DNA of 64,000 nucleotides from Hydromonas sp. (GTDB taxonomy: Bacteria; Pseudomonadota; Gammaproteobacteria; Burkholderiales; Burkholderiaceae), in contig JAFEII010000009.1 of the NCBI GenBank assembly GCA_017495165.1, positions 62,001 through 126,000 of the forward strand. Reading direction: 5' to 3'. The notes beneath the pieces are model-generated. The model was given only the letters and a program-made list of their open reading frames with translations, searched no databases and had not been told where the DNA came from. Shown here piece by piece: positions 7,753-17,339 of this stretch (the stretch's first letter is position 1; every line of letters begins with the position of its first letter). The translations under genes and the position numbers were made by a program.

Positions 7753-9546
7753 ATGATTAAAGATGCAAAGAGTCAAACTATTGAAAATATTTTCGGGAAA
7801 AACGGTAATGACGCGCTGTTTTATAAAATTCCACCATATCAAAGAGCATATGCTTGGAAAACTGAACAATGGGAAGAGCTTTTCAATGACATTAACGACA
7901 ACGAACAGGGCTATTTTTTAGGCTCAATTATTTGTATCTCTTCTACTGAAAGCGAGCCGCTGGAAGTTGTGGATGGCCAACAAAGATTAACAACAATCTC
8001 GTTGTTACTCATGAGTATTTTATCTGTCATCAAGGAATACAATGAACGCAAGCCTGATGAAGGGGTTTTAGAATTTTCAAAAAACAAAAAATGGGTGCTT
8101 TCAGCTAATACCCTAGAGGAATTGCTGTCTCAAGAGGGGGCAGGCAACAAATTAACGCTGTCCATTCAAAACCAAAACAACATTGATTATGAGCATCTCT
8201 TGGATAAACTTATTAACTCCTCTAAAAAAGAAGCTCCAAAAAACCTTGGTAATCGACAAATAAGCAGAGCGTATGACTATTTCCGCGATCGTTTATTAAA
8301 GCAGGATGCAGAAGAGCGCGATATTTTTTCAATCACAGATATTTTTACGCTGCTCTCCAAAATAGTCTCGGCTTACATTGTTAAAATTGAAGTTAAAGAT
8401 CCAGCATCTGCTTTTACCTTGTTTGAAAGTTTAAACAATCGCGGCACGCCTCTCACACCAATTGATTTAATTAAAAACACAATCATTGGAAAAAAAGGGG
8501 GGAACCCAGAGCAGACCAATACTGAATGGCAAAAAATTGTTGAAAATATCGTGGGGTACGACGATCAGGTGCGTTTTTTGCGGCACTATTATCATGCCTT
8601 TAAAAGTCGCAAAGAGGTTGAAGTGTCTCCATACACCAAAGCAACGAAGTCAAATATTATTAAAATTTATACCGAGCACATCAAACGAAACGTTGACTTT
8701 ATTTTTCAAGAACTAATCGATAAGTCGAAAATCTACGGAGCTTTTGTTCAGCCTGAAAATATTGAACAAGGCATATTCCAAAAATATAAAGAGCAGCTCA
8801 TTTCACTTAAACGATTGGGCGTTGCACCAGCCTATACGCTTTTACTTAATATTTTTGAGCGCTTTCCTAAAGAACAATTATCTGGATTGTTGGCTGTTGT
8901 TGAGAACTGGTTTATCCGCCGCCATTTAACCAATTTCCCTGCCACCAACGCGCTTGACCAAATGTTTCAAGATTTAATCGGAAGCTTAACTGAAGTTATT
9001 GATTACAGTGAGGTAGCTAGAAAAATTGAAACGTTCTTAACTGGCGAAAAGTACTACAAAAATGACGATGCCTTTAAAACCATTTTAGAAAGCGGTGGGC
9101 TATACGAGGTAAATGCTAATGCAGTTAGATGCTTGTTAGTTAAACTCGAAACCTCAAAAAGGACTGATGAAACCAAAGTGGATTTTTGGGCTTTGACAGA
9201 CGCGGGGAAATTGGTTTGGTCAATTGAGCATATATTGCCGCAGAACCCAAAGGGCGATAGCCCTTGGACTTCGACGTTTTCCAAAGATGAAAGAGAGAGC
9301 AATATGCATCGACTGGGGAATTTAACACTTACGTGTTACAACCCAAACTTATCAAATAGCTCGTTTCTAAGTAAAATTTCCGCAAAAAAAGAGGGCAAGG
9401 ATATTGGTTTGCATAGTAAAAATGTTTCTATTAATGAGTTCTTGCTTGACAAGAAGGACTGGACGCTCTCCGACATTACAAGTCGCTCAGAAGTTCTTGC
9501 GAAGGAAATTATATCTTTGTTAACTTTTTCTACAGCAAGAGCATAA
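7753..9546 (+). CDS. DUF262/DUF1524 protein (GmrSD-like, type IV restriction family)
   Basis: A 597-aa single-chain protein. The N-terminal DUF262 (ParB/Srx-like) domain shows IPPYQRAYAW (~residue 26), FLGSI and the diagnostic DGQQRLTT (~76). The C-terminal DUF1524 His-Me nuclease domain shows SIEHILPQN (~495) and HRLGNLTLT (~520). In GmrSD, DUF262 binds and hydrolyses NTP and DUF1524 cuts modified DNA; SspE and BrxU are related. A role in DNA defence is therefore likely, but the target modification cannot be inferred. ATG follows a strong GGAGGA. The gene is visibly AT-richer than its neighbours, suggesting transfer. The next gene starts 2 bp after its stop codon. No partner methylase or dnd/ssp genes are adjacent. 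Confidence 0.85.
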   Translation: MIKDAKSQTIENIFGKNGNDALFYKIPPYQRAYAWKTEQWEELFNDINDNEQGYFLGSIICISSTESEPLEVVDGQQRLTTISLLLMSILSVIKEYNERKPDEGVLEFSKNKKWVLSANTLEELLSQEGAGNKLTLSIQNQNNIDYEHLLDKLINSSKKEAPKNLGNRQISRAYDYFRDRLLKQDAEERDIFSITDIFTLLSKIVSAYIVKIEVKDPASAFTLFESLNNRGTPLTPIDLIKNTIIGKKGGNPEQTNTEWQKIVENIVGYDDQVRFLRHYYHAFKSRKEVEVSPYTKATKSNIIKIYTEHIKRNVDFIFQELIDKSKIYGAFVQPENIEQGIFQKYKEQLISLKRLGVAPAYTLLLNIFERFPKEQLSGLLAVVENWFIRRHLTNFPATNALDQMFQDLIGSLTEVIDYSEVARKIETFLTGEKYYKNDDAFKTILESGGLYEVNANAVRCLLVKLETSKRTDETKVDFWALTDAGKLVWSIEHILPQNPKGDSPWTSTFSKDERESNMHRLGNLTLTCYNPNLSNSSFLSKISAKKEGKDIGLHSKNVSINEFLLDKKDWTLSDITSRSEVLAKEIISLLTFSTARA

Positions 9547-9548
9547 CC

Positions 9549-10448
9549 ATGTTTAAAAAAACCACGCTCGCCCGCCTCGCGTTGATTGAAGTTGCTACTT
9601 TTTGGGGGATGTCGTGGGTGGGATTTCGGGCTTTAAATGACATGGGCATGAGCGCGATGGGGGCTGGGGTTGCTTGTTGTGTGGCATCGGCCGTGTTTGC
9701 CTTGGCGTTGGCTTGGGGGTCAATCAATAAAATGGCGTGGCGCAAGTGGTCTTGGGTGTTGCTCGGTTTGATGATGGGGGGTGCGGCGCTGAGCAATTTG
9801 GGGTTTACGTGGGGCATGGTGCATGGCGAAGTCATGCGGGTGATGTTGCTGTTTTATTTGATGCCTGTGTGGTCAGGTTTGATGGCGCATTTTATTTTGA
9901 AAGAGCCGACCAATTGGGCGGGCTGGTTGGGGATTGCGCTGGGGTTGCTGGGCGCGGGTTACATGTTATACAACCCTGCGTTGGGCGCGCCCTATCCTGC
10001 GAGTGCTGCGGAATGGTCTGGCTTGGCGGCGGGTTTTGGTTCGGCGGTGTTGAATGTGTGCGTGAAAGAAACGGCGGGGATGGCGGAGAATGTGCGGGCT
10101 TTTTTGCAAATTTTGGGCGCGGTGCTGTTGGGGTTGGTGTGGCTGCCGTTTGAGGTAGGTTCGGCGTTACCGCGCGCTGATTCGGCTGGCGCTGCATTGT
10201 TGGTGGTGTTGTTTATGGGGGCAGCGTTGTTGATGACCAATCGTTTGTATCAGTTTGGGGTGTCCAATTTGACCATGCACCAAGCGGTGGTGATTTTTCC
10301 ATTTGAATTGGTGGTGGGCGCGCTGTCGAGCTGGTTGCTCAAAGGCGAGGTGCTGAATATGCAAACATGGGTGGGTGGCGGCTTGATTTTGGGCGCATCG
10401 ATGGTGTCAAGCTGGTGGGGCGTGACGGATGATGCTGAACGCGTTTGA
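9549..10448 (+). CDS. EamA/DMT-family transporter
   Basis: An inner-membrane protein of 299 aa with about ten hydrophobic helices in two EamA repeats (~residues 10-140 and 150-290), the standard drug/metabolite exporter layout. Substrate unknown. The ATG is 2 bp after the DUF262 stop and the ribosome site would lie in that gene's last codons. Codon and base composition return sharply to the GC-richer host type, so co-transcription with the DUF262 gene is probably secondary. It ends before a bidirectional terminator shared with tolC. Confidence 0.85.
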   Translation: MFKKTTLARLALIEVATFWGMSWVGFRALNDMGMSAMGAGVACCVASAVFALALAWGSINKMAWRKWSWVLLGLMMGGAALSNLGFTWGMVHGEVMRVMLLFYLMPVWSGLMAHFILKEPTNWAGWLGIALGLLGAGYMLYNPALGAPYPASAAEWSGLAAGFGSAVLNVCVKETAGMAENVRAFLQILGAVLLGLVWLPFEVGSALPRADSAGAALLVVLFMGAALLMTNRLYQFGVSNLTMHQAVVIFPFELVVGALSSWLLKGEVLNMQTWVGGGLILGASMVSSWWGVTDDAERV

Positions 10449-10495
10449 TGCGTATTTGGATTTGAGCCGCAGGTGGTTGTAAACAGTACTGAGTA

Positions 10496-10528
10496 ACAAA
10501 AAGCGCATCTTTTGGATGCGCTTTTTGT
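10496..10528. terminator. bidirectional terminator between EamA and tolC
   Basis: Perfect 14-bp stem (acaaaaagcgcatc / gatgcgctttttgt) with A and T tracts on opposite sides. It serves both converging genes. Confidence 0.9.
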
Positions 10529-10560
10529 TGCTGTGTTGGCGTCCATTTGGCGCCATTTGG

Positions 10561-12132
10561 TTAAAATAAAGGCTTTTTAACCAACGTTGCCGCATCTGTG
10601 GCGGGGCTGGTTTGCGGTGCTTGGTCGGGTTGCGTTTGCTGCGTGTTTGCGATTTCAACGGGTTGATTGGCCAGCGGGATGGCGGGGATTGACGAGGCAT
10701 TGCTTGGCGTTGCGCTCGCAAGGGTTGGTTTTGGGTCGTTGCTGCGGTTGATGGCGGTTGGTTCAAATGGGCTGGTGGGCGCAACTGTTCGTTTGCTGGT
10801 CTCGTCTGCGAGCAAAGCATTGATATAGCGCACGTCATTTTCTGTGAGCTGAGAAATGGCGGATTTTAAATTGACATTGCCAATAATCGTGTTGTATTGC
10901 GCTTCGGCCAAGTTGACTTGGGTTTGCGCGTCGGTTTTTTGGGCATTTAATACGTCAATATTGATGCGCATGCCAAGGTTGTAACCAATGCTGTTTGATT
11001 TGACCGATGCGCGCGATGCGGCGTTGGCCGCTTGTAAGGCTTCAATGGTTGCCAAGCCGCTGGTGGCTTGGCTGTATGCGGTGCGGGTGGCTTGAGAAAC
11101 AGTGGTGGTGGTGGCGCGAATCGACTGCATGCTTTGGTATTGCAAAGCGCGCGCTTCGTCGGTTTGTGCTGAGATGAGGCCGCCGTCAAATAATGGGACG
11201 GACAGCTCAAGGCCAACGTTGGTTGAGCGGCTGCTAATGTCTGTGCTCTGGTTTAGGTCTGAGTGCCTCCATTTTTGGTTTGCCACCAAATTAACGATGG
11301 GTAAACGCTGCTGGCTGCGCCGTTTAATTTCAAGTTGTGCGATTTCATCTGTGAGTTTGGCGATGCGAATGGCGAGGTTTTCTTGGGTGGCGCGGTCAAC
11401 CCATTGCGCTTGAGAACCCGGTACAGGGAGTTTGAGGCGCAGCGGTGCCGCCAATGGTTTGAGCGGCTCATTGATGGCGTGTCCGACCATATCTTCAAGT
11501 GCGGCAAATGCGTTGTTGCGTGCGCTAACGGCTGAAATCGCGGCGGCACTGGCATTGTGGTACGCGGTTTCGGCTTCGTATTTGTCAATGACGGTTGTGT
11601 TGCCGACTTCAAAATTGCGCTGCGCCATTTTGAGCTGTTTGGCGGCAACTTCCACTTGCACCTCGGCAATGCTGGCCTTGCCTTGACTTAACAGTGCAGA
11701 AAAGTAGGCGTTGAGAACCCGCGAAATCAAGTCTTGCCGCGCTTGCTCAAGCTTGAGTTCGCTGGAGCTGACATTCACCCGCACTTGTTTGAATGCCGTC
11801 AAACTGGACATGTCAAGCAGCGGTTGGTTAAATGAAATGGTGGCCTGCGTGGGGTTGGTTTGAGGGCTGGAACCGGTCGCCAAATAAACGTATTTCTCGC
11901 TGCTGATTGAGCCGCTAAGTTTAATGGTGGGCAAAATCGCTGCGCGGGCCTGCCTGCTTTGCGCTTGCGCGATGCTGTTTTGAGCGCTTGCGGATAAGAA
12001 GGTTGGGTCATTGGTTTGGGCATCAGAATACGCAGACCATAAATCATAGGCTTGCGCATTGAGGGGCGCGCCAATCGCACACATGACGAGCGAGGCTGCG
12101 AATAGAGAAAGTTTGCTGGGTTGCGTTGCCAT
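10561..12132 (-). CDS. tolC: TolC-family outer membrane efflux protein
   Basis: Outer-membrane channel for tripartite efflux or type I secretion. A signal peptide (residues 1-28, ending LNAQA) precedes two long Ala/Gln/Ser-rich OEP repeats with the typical 'YDLWSAYSDAQTNDP' opening and the central 'GLELSVPLFDGG' segment. Total 523 aa; the ~80 C-terminal residues are Pro/Ser/Thr-rich and low complexity, longer than in E. coli TolC. ATG at 12132 is chosen over the TTG just before it. It is the last gene of the minus-strand operon adaptor-RND pump-PIMT-tolC, which supplies a complete efflux system. Confidence 0.9.
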   Translation of the reverse strand: MATQPSKLSLFAASLVMCAIGAPLNAQAYDLWSAYSDAQTNDPTFLSASAQNSIAQAQSRQARAAILPTIKLSGSISSEKYVYLATGSSPQTNPTQATISFNQPLLDMSSLTAFKQVRVNVSSSELKLEQARQDLISRVLNAYFSALLSQGKASIAEVQVEVAAKQLKMAQRNFEVGNTTVIDKYEAETAYHNASAAAISAVSARNNAFAALEDMVGHAINEPLKPLAAPLRLKLPVPGSQAQWVDRATQENLAIRIAKLTDEIAQLEIKRRSQQRLPIVNLVANQKWRHSDLNQSTDISSRSTNVGLELSVPLFDGGLISAQTDEARALQYQSMQSIRATTTTVSQATRTAYSQATSGLATIEALQAANAASRASVKSNSIGYNLGMRINIDVLNAQKTDAQTQVNLAEAQYNTIIGNVNLKSAISQLTENDVRYINALLADETSKRTVAPTSPFEPTAINRSNDPKPTLASATPSNASSIPAIPLANQPVEIANTQQTQPDQAPQTSPATDAATLVKKPLF

Positions 12133-12143
12133 CAATGAGCGCC

Positions 12144-12812
12144 TTAAAACTGAAAATTGTTGGATGGTGGTTGTGCACCATATTGCATGGGTACTGCGGA
12201 CAGCTCAAATGCCAGATGGGTGTGCCACTGGTCTTGGCTGATGCGGGTGATGATGCTGGCGTGCATGATGCCTTGGGGTTGGCCGACGATGCAAAACAGG
12301 CGCCCGCCAATATTCAGCGCCTGCTTTAATGCGTCTGTCACGACAGGAATGCTGCCATTGATAATCACCACATCATGTTTTTCAACACGGTGTGCAAGCC
12401 CAGCGCTTGGCTCGTAGTTAATGTTTCTGATACCGTGTTGATTTAAATTATTTTGGGCAAAAGCGAGGATGTTTGGATTGGCCTCAAACACCGTAACAAT
12501 TTTTGCACATTGTGCGACCAAAGCGGTCAAATACCCATCGCCCACACCGATAAGCGCAACAGATTCATGCACTTGCGGCGATACGGCTTGCACAATTCGT
12601 GCCAATACGCGTGGGGCATGTAGCTGCGTGTGCATGTCCACGCCCTCAATCCACAACGGCAACGCGGTATCCATATAAGCAAAGGCACTGTGCGTTGCGG
12701 GTAAAAATTGCGCGCGGGGCAAGTCGCGGAGCAGTTGCAGCACGCGCACGTCGTGAACATCCCAAGGCCGAATCTGTTGCTCAATCATGTTGTATAACGC
12801 ATCACGTTTCAT
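12144..12812 (-). CDS. protein-L-isoaspartate O-methyltransferase family protein
   Basis: A 222-aa protein aligned to Pcm/PIMT: the N-terminal segment (MIEQQIRPWDV) and a SAM-binding fold with IGVGDGYLTALVAQ (~residue 86). The usual PIMT loop 'GTGSGY' is altered to GVGDGY, and the family's substrate-binding Thr/Ser motif is not obvious, so it may not be a working isoaspartyl repair enzyme. PIMT-like genes sit upstream of tolC in many Burkholderiales. It is 11 bp from tolC and 14 bp from the RND pump gene, so clearly in one operon. Confidence 0.8.
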   Translation of the reverse strand: MKRDALYNMIEQQIRPWDVHDVRVLQLLRDLPRAQFLPATHSAFAYMDTALPLWIEGVDMHTQLHAPRVLARIVQAVSPQVHESVALIGVGDGYLTALVAQCAKIVTVFEANPNILAFAQNNLNQHGIRNINYEPSAGLAHRVEKHDVVIINGSIPVVTDALKQALNIGGRLFCIVGQPQGIMHASIITRISQDQWHTHLAFELSAVPMQYGAQPPSNNFQF

Positions 12813-12826
12813 TGGGTTCTCTTGTT

Positions 12827-15800
12827 TTAGTGGTTGGGCTGGTCTTTGGTAAACCAGTGTTTTATTTTGACCGCAAAGTCGTCTAAGTAAGTGTACACAA
12901 CTGGCACGACCACCAGCGTGAGCAATGTGGATGTGATTGTGCCGCCAATCACGGCCTGACCCATTGGGGCACGGGTTTCAGAGCCTTCGCCCAACGCAAG
13001 CGCCATGGGTAACATGCCAAAAATCATCGCCAACGTGGTCATGAGAATTGGGCGCAAACGCGTGTGCGCCGCCGCAATGATGGCTTCGGATCTGCTTGAG
13101 CCTTCGGCGCGTGCGTGGTTGATAAAGTCAATCAGCAAAATAGCATTTTTGGTGACCAAGCCCATGAGCAGCACAAACCCCACCATCGAGAACATATTCA
13201 AGGTTGATTTAAACATCAGCAGCGCTAAAAAAACCCCAACCAAAGACAGTGGCAGCGTACTCATAATGGCAACAGGCTGTAAGAAACTGTTAAATTGCGA
13301 GGCAAGCACCATGTAGATAAAAATCACCCCAAGCATGAGCGCAACCAGCGCGTAGCCGCCTGATTCGGCCATGTCCTTGGAATCGCCACCCACTTCAAAG
13401 CTGTACCCTGGCGCCCACGTCATGCCTTTTAATACGTCGTCCATGTCTTTGGCCACTTCGCCAGAGCTGCGGTTGAGCGGGTTGGCGTCAATTTGGACGC
13501 GGCGCACCAAATTTTCACGCACGATTTCGCTGGGCGTTACGCCTTCGGTGAGCGTCGCCACATCGCCCACCCGTGCCAAAACAGGCAAACCTGCCGCATC
13601 AATCCGCCCAGTTGTGATGCGCAAATTACTGATGTCTGACGGTTTTGAACGCTCTGTCTCGTTTAGGCGCAGCTGAATGTCGTAATCTTCGTCGTTGGGC
13701 GCACGCCATGAGCCTGCTTTTGTGCCCGTAACCAAGCCTGAAACCGCTGTGGCGAGCGTGCTGGTATTGACCCCCAAATCGGCTGCGCGTTGTGCGTCAA
13801 TGCGCAGGTCAATCGACGGTTTCTTTTCTGACACGGACGACTCTAAATCCATAACCCCCGGCACATTTTTGAGCTTCTCGAGCGCCTCGGCGCTGTATGC
13901 TTCGAGCTTGTTTAAATCAGGGCCTTTGATGTTAAAAATCAGCTGTTTATTGGATCCAGAAGGCCCACCTTCTTGGCCTGATATTTTAGACACGCGAATC
14001 CCCGGCACTTCAAGCAAGCGGTTGCGCAGCGGCTGCTTTAAATCATCCACCGAGCGACTGCGGCTGGCGCGTGGCTGCAAGCGCACATAAACATTGGCCA
14101 CGTTTGAGCCATTTTGGCCACCACCCACGCGGGCAAAGGTGTAATCAACTTCGGGAAAATCGGCCTTGAGGAGCGCTTGCACTTGCTTGGTTTTGTCGCT
14201 GGTTTGCTCAAGCGTTGTGCCAATCGGGGTTTTAAAGCGCAAATTGATTTCTGATGTGTCGCTTTGGGGAATAAACTCAACCCCAATCAAAGGCACAATG
14301 CCAAAACTGGCTACCAATGTGCCTGCCGCAATCACAAGTGTGACAATGCGATTTTTGAGTGCTTTAACGAGCAGGCCTTGATATAAATTAGAAAAATCGT
14401 CCACTTGGCGGTCAAACCAGACCAAAAACCGCGCACCTTTTTTCTCATGAAGCGGTTTGTTGGCGTCAGGGTCAAACCACACCGATGACAGCATGGGGTC
14501 AAGCGTAAAAGAGACAAACATCGAGAGCAGTACCGCAATCACGACGGTGATGGCAAATGAGTGGAAAAACTGTCCAATCACGCCCTTCATAAAGCCCAGC
14601 GGCAAAAACACCGCCACAATACACAACGTGGTGGCCAAAACCGCCAAACCGATTTCTTTGGTCGCCTCAAGCGACGCGGTGTAATGGTCTTTGCCCATTT
14701 GGACATGGCGCACAATGTTTTCACGCACCACAATTGCATCGTCAATCAGCAGCCCCACCGACAATGACAGCGCCATCAAGGTCATGGTGTTGATTGTAAA
14801 ACCCAATAAATAAATAAAACCAAATGTGCCAATCATAGAAACGGGCAACGTCAGCGCCGTAATCACCGTGCTGCGCCATGAGTGCAAAAATAAAAACACA
14901 ATCAAAATCGTCAGTACCGCGCCTTCTAAAATCGTGCTGATGACTTCGTCCACATTGTTTTTGACCACAATTGACTGGTCTTGCTGCGGCTGAATTTTGA
15001 TGTCTTCGGGCAAGGATTTTTCGAGCGACGCAATTGCCGCACGCACACCATCTGCCACTTCAAGGGTATTGGTGCCGCTCGATTTTATAATTGACAGCGC
15101 CAATGTGGGGTTGCCGTTGGTAAAGGAGGCGCTGGTTTTCTCGGCAACATCATCATTGATATTGGCCAACTGCTCCAAATACACGGGCAAGCCGCCGCGT
15201 GTGGCAACCGTAATGCGTTTGAAGTCCGCAATCGAGGTCAAACGGCCTTTGATTTGCACAATGATTTGTTTTTCGTTGTTGTCAATCGTACCTGCGGGGA
15301 GTTCTTGGTTGTTTGCGCGGATTGCCGCAGCGATTTCGTCCACGCCCACGCCCAGACTTTCCATTTTGGCCGAGTCTAGGATAATATTGACTTGCCGCTT
15401 TGTGCCGCCCAAAATGCTCACGTCGCCCACGCCGCGCGCCGTTTGAACCCTTGGCACAATGGTGTTGTCGGCAATATCGGTTAAGTCGCGCAAACTTCGA
15501 TCTGCGCTGCCCGATATCACCAACGTCATAATTGGCGCGGCGGTTGGATCTCTTTCGCTAATAACAGGATCATCCACCTCATCACGCAAGGTTTTTTTGA
15601 CCGTATCAACTTTGCCGCGCACGTCTTGCAGGGCTTTTTTGATGTCTGTGCCCAAATCAAACGTTGCCACCACCACCGACAAGCCTTCGTATGAGCGCGA
15701 TTCTAGTTTGTTGATGCCGCTAACGGTATTGAGCGCCTCTTCGATTGGGCGCGACACATCATTCTCAACCGAGGTGGGGGCAGCGCCGTCATAACTGGTA

Positions 15801-15943
15801 CTTACCACGATCACACCCAGCGTCACTTCTGGGAATTGGTCAACCGACATGCGCTTGTAACCCATTGAGCCAAGCACAATCAGGGCAATCATTAACATGA
15901 CCGCGAAAATCGGGTTTTTAATACTAACGCGTGTAAACCACAT
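12827..15943 (-). CDS. RND multidrug efflux pump, inner-membrane subunit (HAE1 family)
   Basis: Proton-driven efflux transporter of 1038 aa, the normal AcrB/MexB length. The N-terminus ([18 protein letters not shown]) forms TM1, followed by the large periplasmic porter domain, TM2-6, a second porter loop and TM7-12. The proton-relay Asp pair is in TM4 ([10 protein letters not shown], ~residue 405). The sequence is closer to MdtB/MexW-like pumps than to AcrB. Together with the adaptor gene 33 bp upstream and TolC downstream it makes a full tripartite pump. Drug specificity cannot be read from the sequence. No TetR- or MarR-type regulator is next to the operon. Confidence 0.93.
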   Translation of the reverse strand: MWFTRVSIKNPIFAVMLMIALIVLGSMGYKRMSVDQFPEVTLGVIVVSTSYDGAAPTSVENDVSRPIEEALNTVSGINKLESRSYEGLSVVVATFDLGTDIKKALQDVRGKVDTVKKTLRDEVDDPVISERDPTAAPIMTLVISGSADRSLRDLTDIADNTIVPRVQTARGVGDVSILGGTKRQVNIILDSAKMESLGVGVDEIAAAIRANNQELPAGTIDNNEKQIIVQIKGRLTSIADFKRITVATRGGLPVYLEQLANINDDVAEKTSASFTNGNPTLALSIIKSSGTNTLEVADGVRAAIASLEKSLPEDIKIQPQQDQSIVVKNNVDEVISTILEGAVLTILIVFLFLHSWRSTVITALTLPVSMIGTFGFIYLLGFTINTMTLMALSLSVGLLIDDAIVVRENIVRHVQMGKDHYTASLEATKEIGLAVLATTLCIVAVFLPLGFMKGVIGQFFHSFAITVVIAVLLSMFVSFTLDPMLSSVWFDPDANKPLHEKKGARFLVWFDRQVDDFSNLYQGLLVKALKNRIVTLVIAAGTLVASFGIVPLIGVEFIPQSDTSEINLRFKTPIGTTLEQTSDKTKQVQALLKADFPEVDYTFARVGGGQNGSNVANVYVRLQPRASRSRSVDDLKQPLRNRLLEVPGIRVSKISGQEGGPSGSNKQLIFNIKGPDLNKLEAYSAEALEKLKNVPGVMDLESSVSEKKPSIDLRIDAQRAADLGVNTSTLATAVSGLVTGTKAGSWRAPNDEDYDIQLRLNETERSKPSDISNLRITTGRIDAAGLPVLARVGDVATLTEGVTPSEIVRENLVRRVQIDANPLNRSSGEVAKDMDDVLKGMTWAPGYSFEVGGDSKDMAESGGYALVALMLGVIFIYMVLASQFNSFLQPVAIMSTLPLSLVGVFLALLMFKSTLNMFSMVGFVLLMGLVTKNAILLIDFINHARAEGSSRSEAIIAAAHTRLRPILMTTLAMIFGMLPMALALGEGSETRAPMGQAVIGGTITSTLLTLVVVPVVYTYLDDFAVKIKHWFTKDQPNH

Positions 15944-15976
15944 GAGAGACCTTTTAGAGACGTTGGACGTGCGGGG

Positions 15977-17251
15977 TTATTTTTCGGATGGCGTTGTTTT
16001 TTTGCCAAACAGCGCAAGGAGTCGTTGCCACCAAGACTGAGTTTTTTCTGATTTTGACTGGGCGCTTAAGCTTTCTTCGCCCTCAATCTGTGCCTTCGTC
16101 CCCACCTTTAGTTTGCCCAAATCCAGTCGAATCACTTGATCGCCCGCCGAAATGCCAGACAAAACCTCAACCTGCGCATCAATCGCATCGTTGCTGCGCT
16201 CACCAATCGTAACGGTTTGCTCTGCAATCGCATTGTCCCGAAGCACATACACAAACTGCGCATTGTCACGACTGTGCAATGCGGTTGCAGGGACGCTGAG
16301 CGTATTGTCTTTGGTGAGCAGCACAATTGCGCCTTGCGCGTACATGCCCGCTTTTACTGTGTCGTTTGGATTGTCCACCCGAATATAGGCCACAAAGCTG
16401 CGCGAACCGTTACTGGCAGCGGGGTTGATGCGCTCAACCGTGCCCTCAACCGCATCCGATAAACCATTCACGTCTAATTGAACCCGCTGCCCAACTTGAA
16501 TCGCGCCAATCTGCTCGGCCGATATGGGCGCTTGCAGCTCAAAGCGCGATGTGTTGACCACGGTAAACAGCTGTGCGCCCGTGCTGGCGGTTTCGCCGAC
16601 TTTTGCTTTGCTCTCAGACAACACGCCGCTCAACGGCGCACGCACCAGCGTGTCGCCTGCCGATTGTTGGGCAATTTGTAACGCAGATTGGGCGCTGGCA
16701 AGCTGTGCTTTGGCGGAGTCTCTTGCCAATTCAAATTTTTTGAGTGCAACGTCAGAGATAAAGCCTTCCTCAATGATGTTGCCTTTTGCATCGCGTTTGG
16801 CCGCCAATTGCTTATTGTTGTCGTAGTCATTGACCGCCGAGGCAAGGCTGCTTTGAGCCGAATTGAGGTTGGCGCTTGCTTGGGCAACTTGTGCGTCGTA
16901 AGACGTGGGGTTGATTTTTGCCAGCACATCGCCCTCGTTAACGACCTGTCCAACCCTAAAATTCACCGACAAAATTTCGCCATTGGCGCGAGCGCTCACT
17001 ATCGCTTGGTTGTATGGGGTTAAAGCGCCGGACAGCGGCAATGTTTTTGAAAATGGCTGGTTTTCAATCCGGACTATTTCCACTTGTTTGAATGTGAGCG
17101 CATTGTCTTGTGCTGCTTTTTTTGACTTAAAAAGCGCGGTTCTGTCGAGCACCCTATAGGCGATAAAGCCGACAAAAGCGACAAGCAAGGCCATTAAAAT
17201 GTATGTGCGTGTCGAACGCTTTGGTTGGGCTGGCTCAAGTGTTGGATTCAT
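15977..17251 (-). CDS. RND efflux periplasmic adaptor (membrane fusion protein)
   Basis: A 424-aa adaptor: N-terminal membrane anchor (~residues 16-36), lipoyl half-motifs flanking a coiled-coil hairpin (~110-210, Ala/Gln-rich), beta-barrel (~230-310) and membrane-proximal domain (~310-385). The segment 'VRIENQPFSKTLPLSGALTPYNQAIVSARANGE' region is typical of the MexH/AcrA group. There is no lipobox, so the protein is held by an uncleaved N-terminal helix. It is the first gene of the efflux operon; its promoter should lie in the ~88 bp before murJ's end or slightly upstream. Confidence 0.9.
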   Translation of the reverse strand: MNPTLEPAQPKRSTRTYILMALLVAFVGFIAYRVLDRTALFKSKKAAQDNALTFKQVEIVRIENQPFSKTLPLSGALTPYNQAIVSARANGEILSVNFRVGQVVNEGDVLAKINPTSYDAQVAQASANLNSAQSSLASAVNDYDNNKQLAAKRDAKGNIIEEGFISDVALKKFELARDSAKAQLASAQSALQIAQQSAGDTLVRAPLSGVLSESKAKVGETASTGAQLFTVVNTSRFELQAPISAEQIGAIQVGQRVQLDVNGLSDAVEGTVERINPAASNGSRSFVAYIRVDNPNDTVKAGMYAQGAIVLLTKDNTLSVPATALHSRDNAQFVYVLRDNAIAEQTVTIGERSNDAIDAQVEVLSGISAGDQVIRLDLGKLKVGTKAQIEGEESLSAQSKSEKTQSWWQRLLALFGKKTTPSEK

Positions 17252-17339
17252 AGAATATCCGTAAATAGTAAAATAATCGTTGCAGCTTAGTGAATGATTG
17301 GGGATTTAAGATGTAAGTGTGATTGCAGAACCACTCGCA

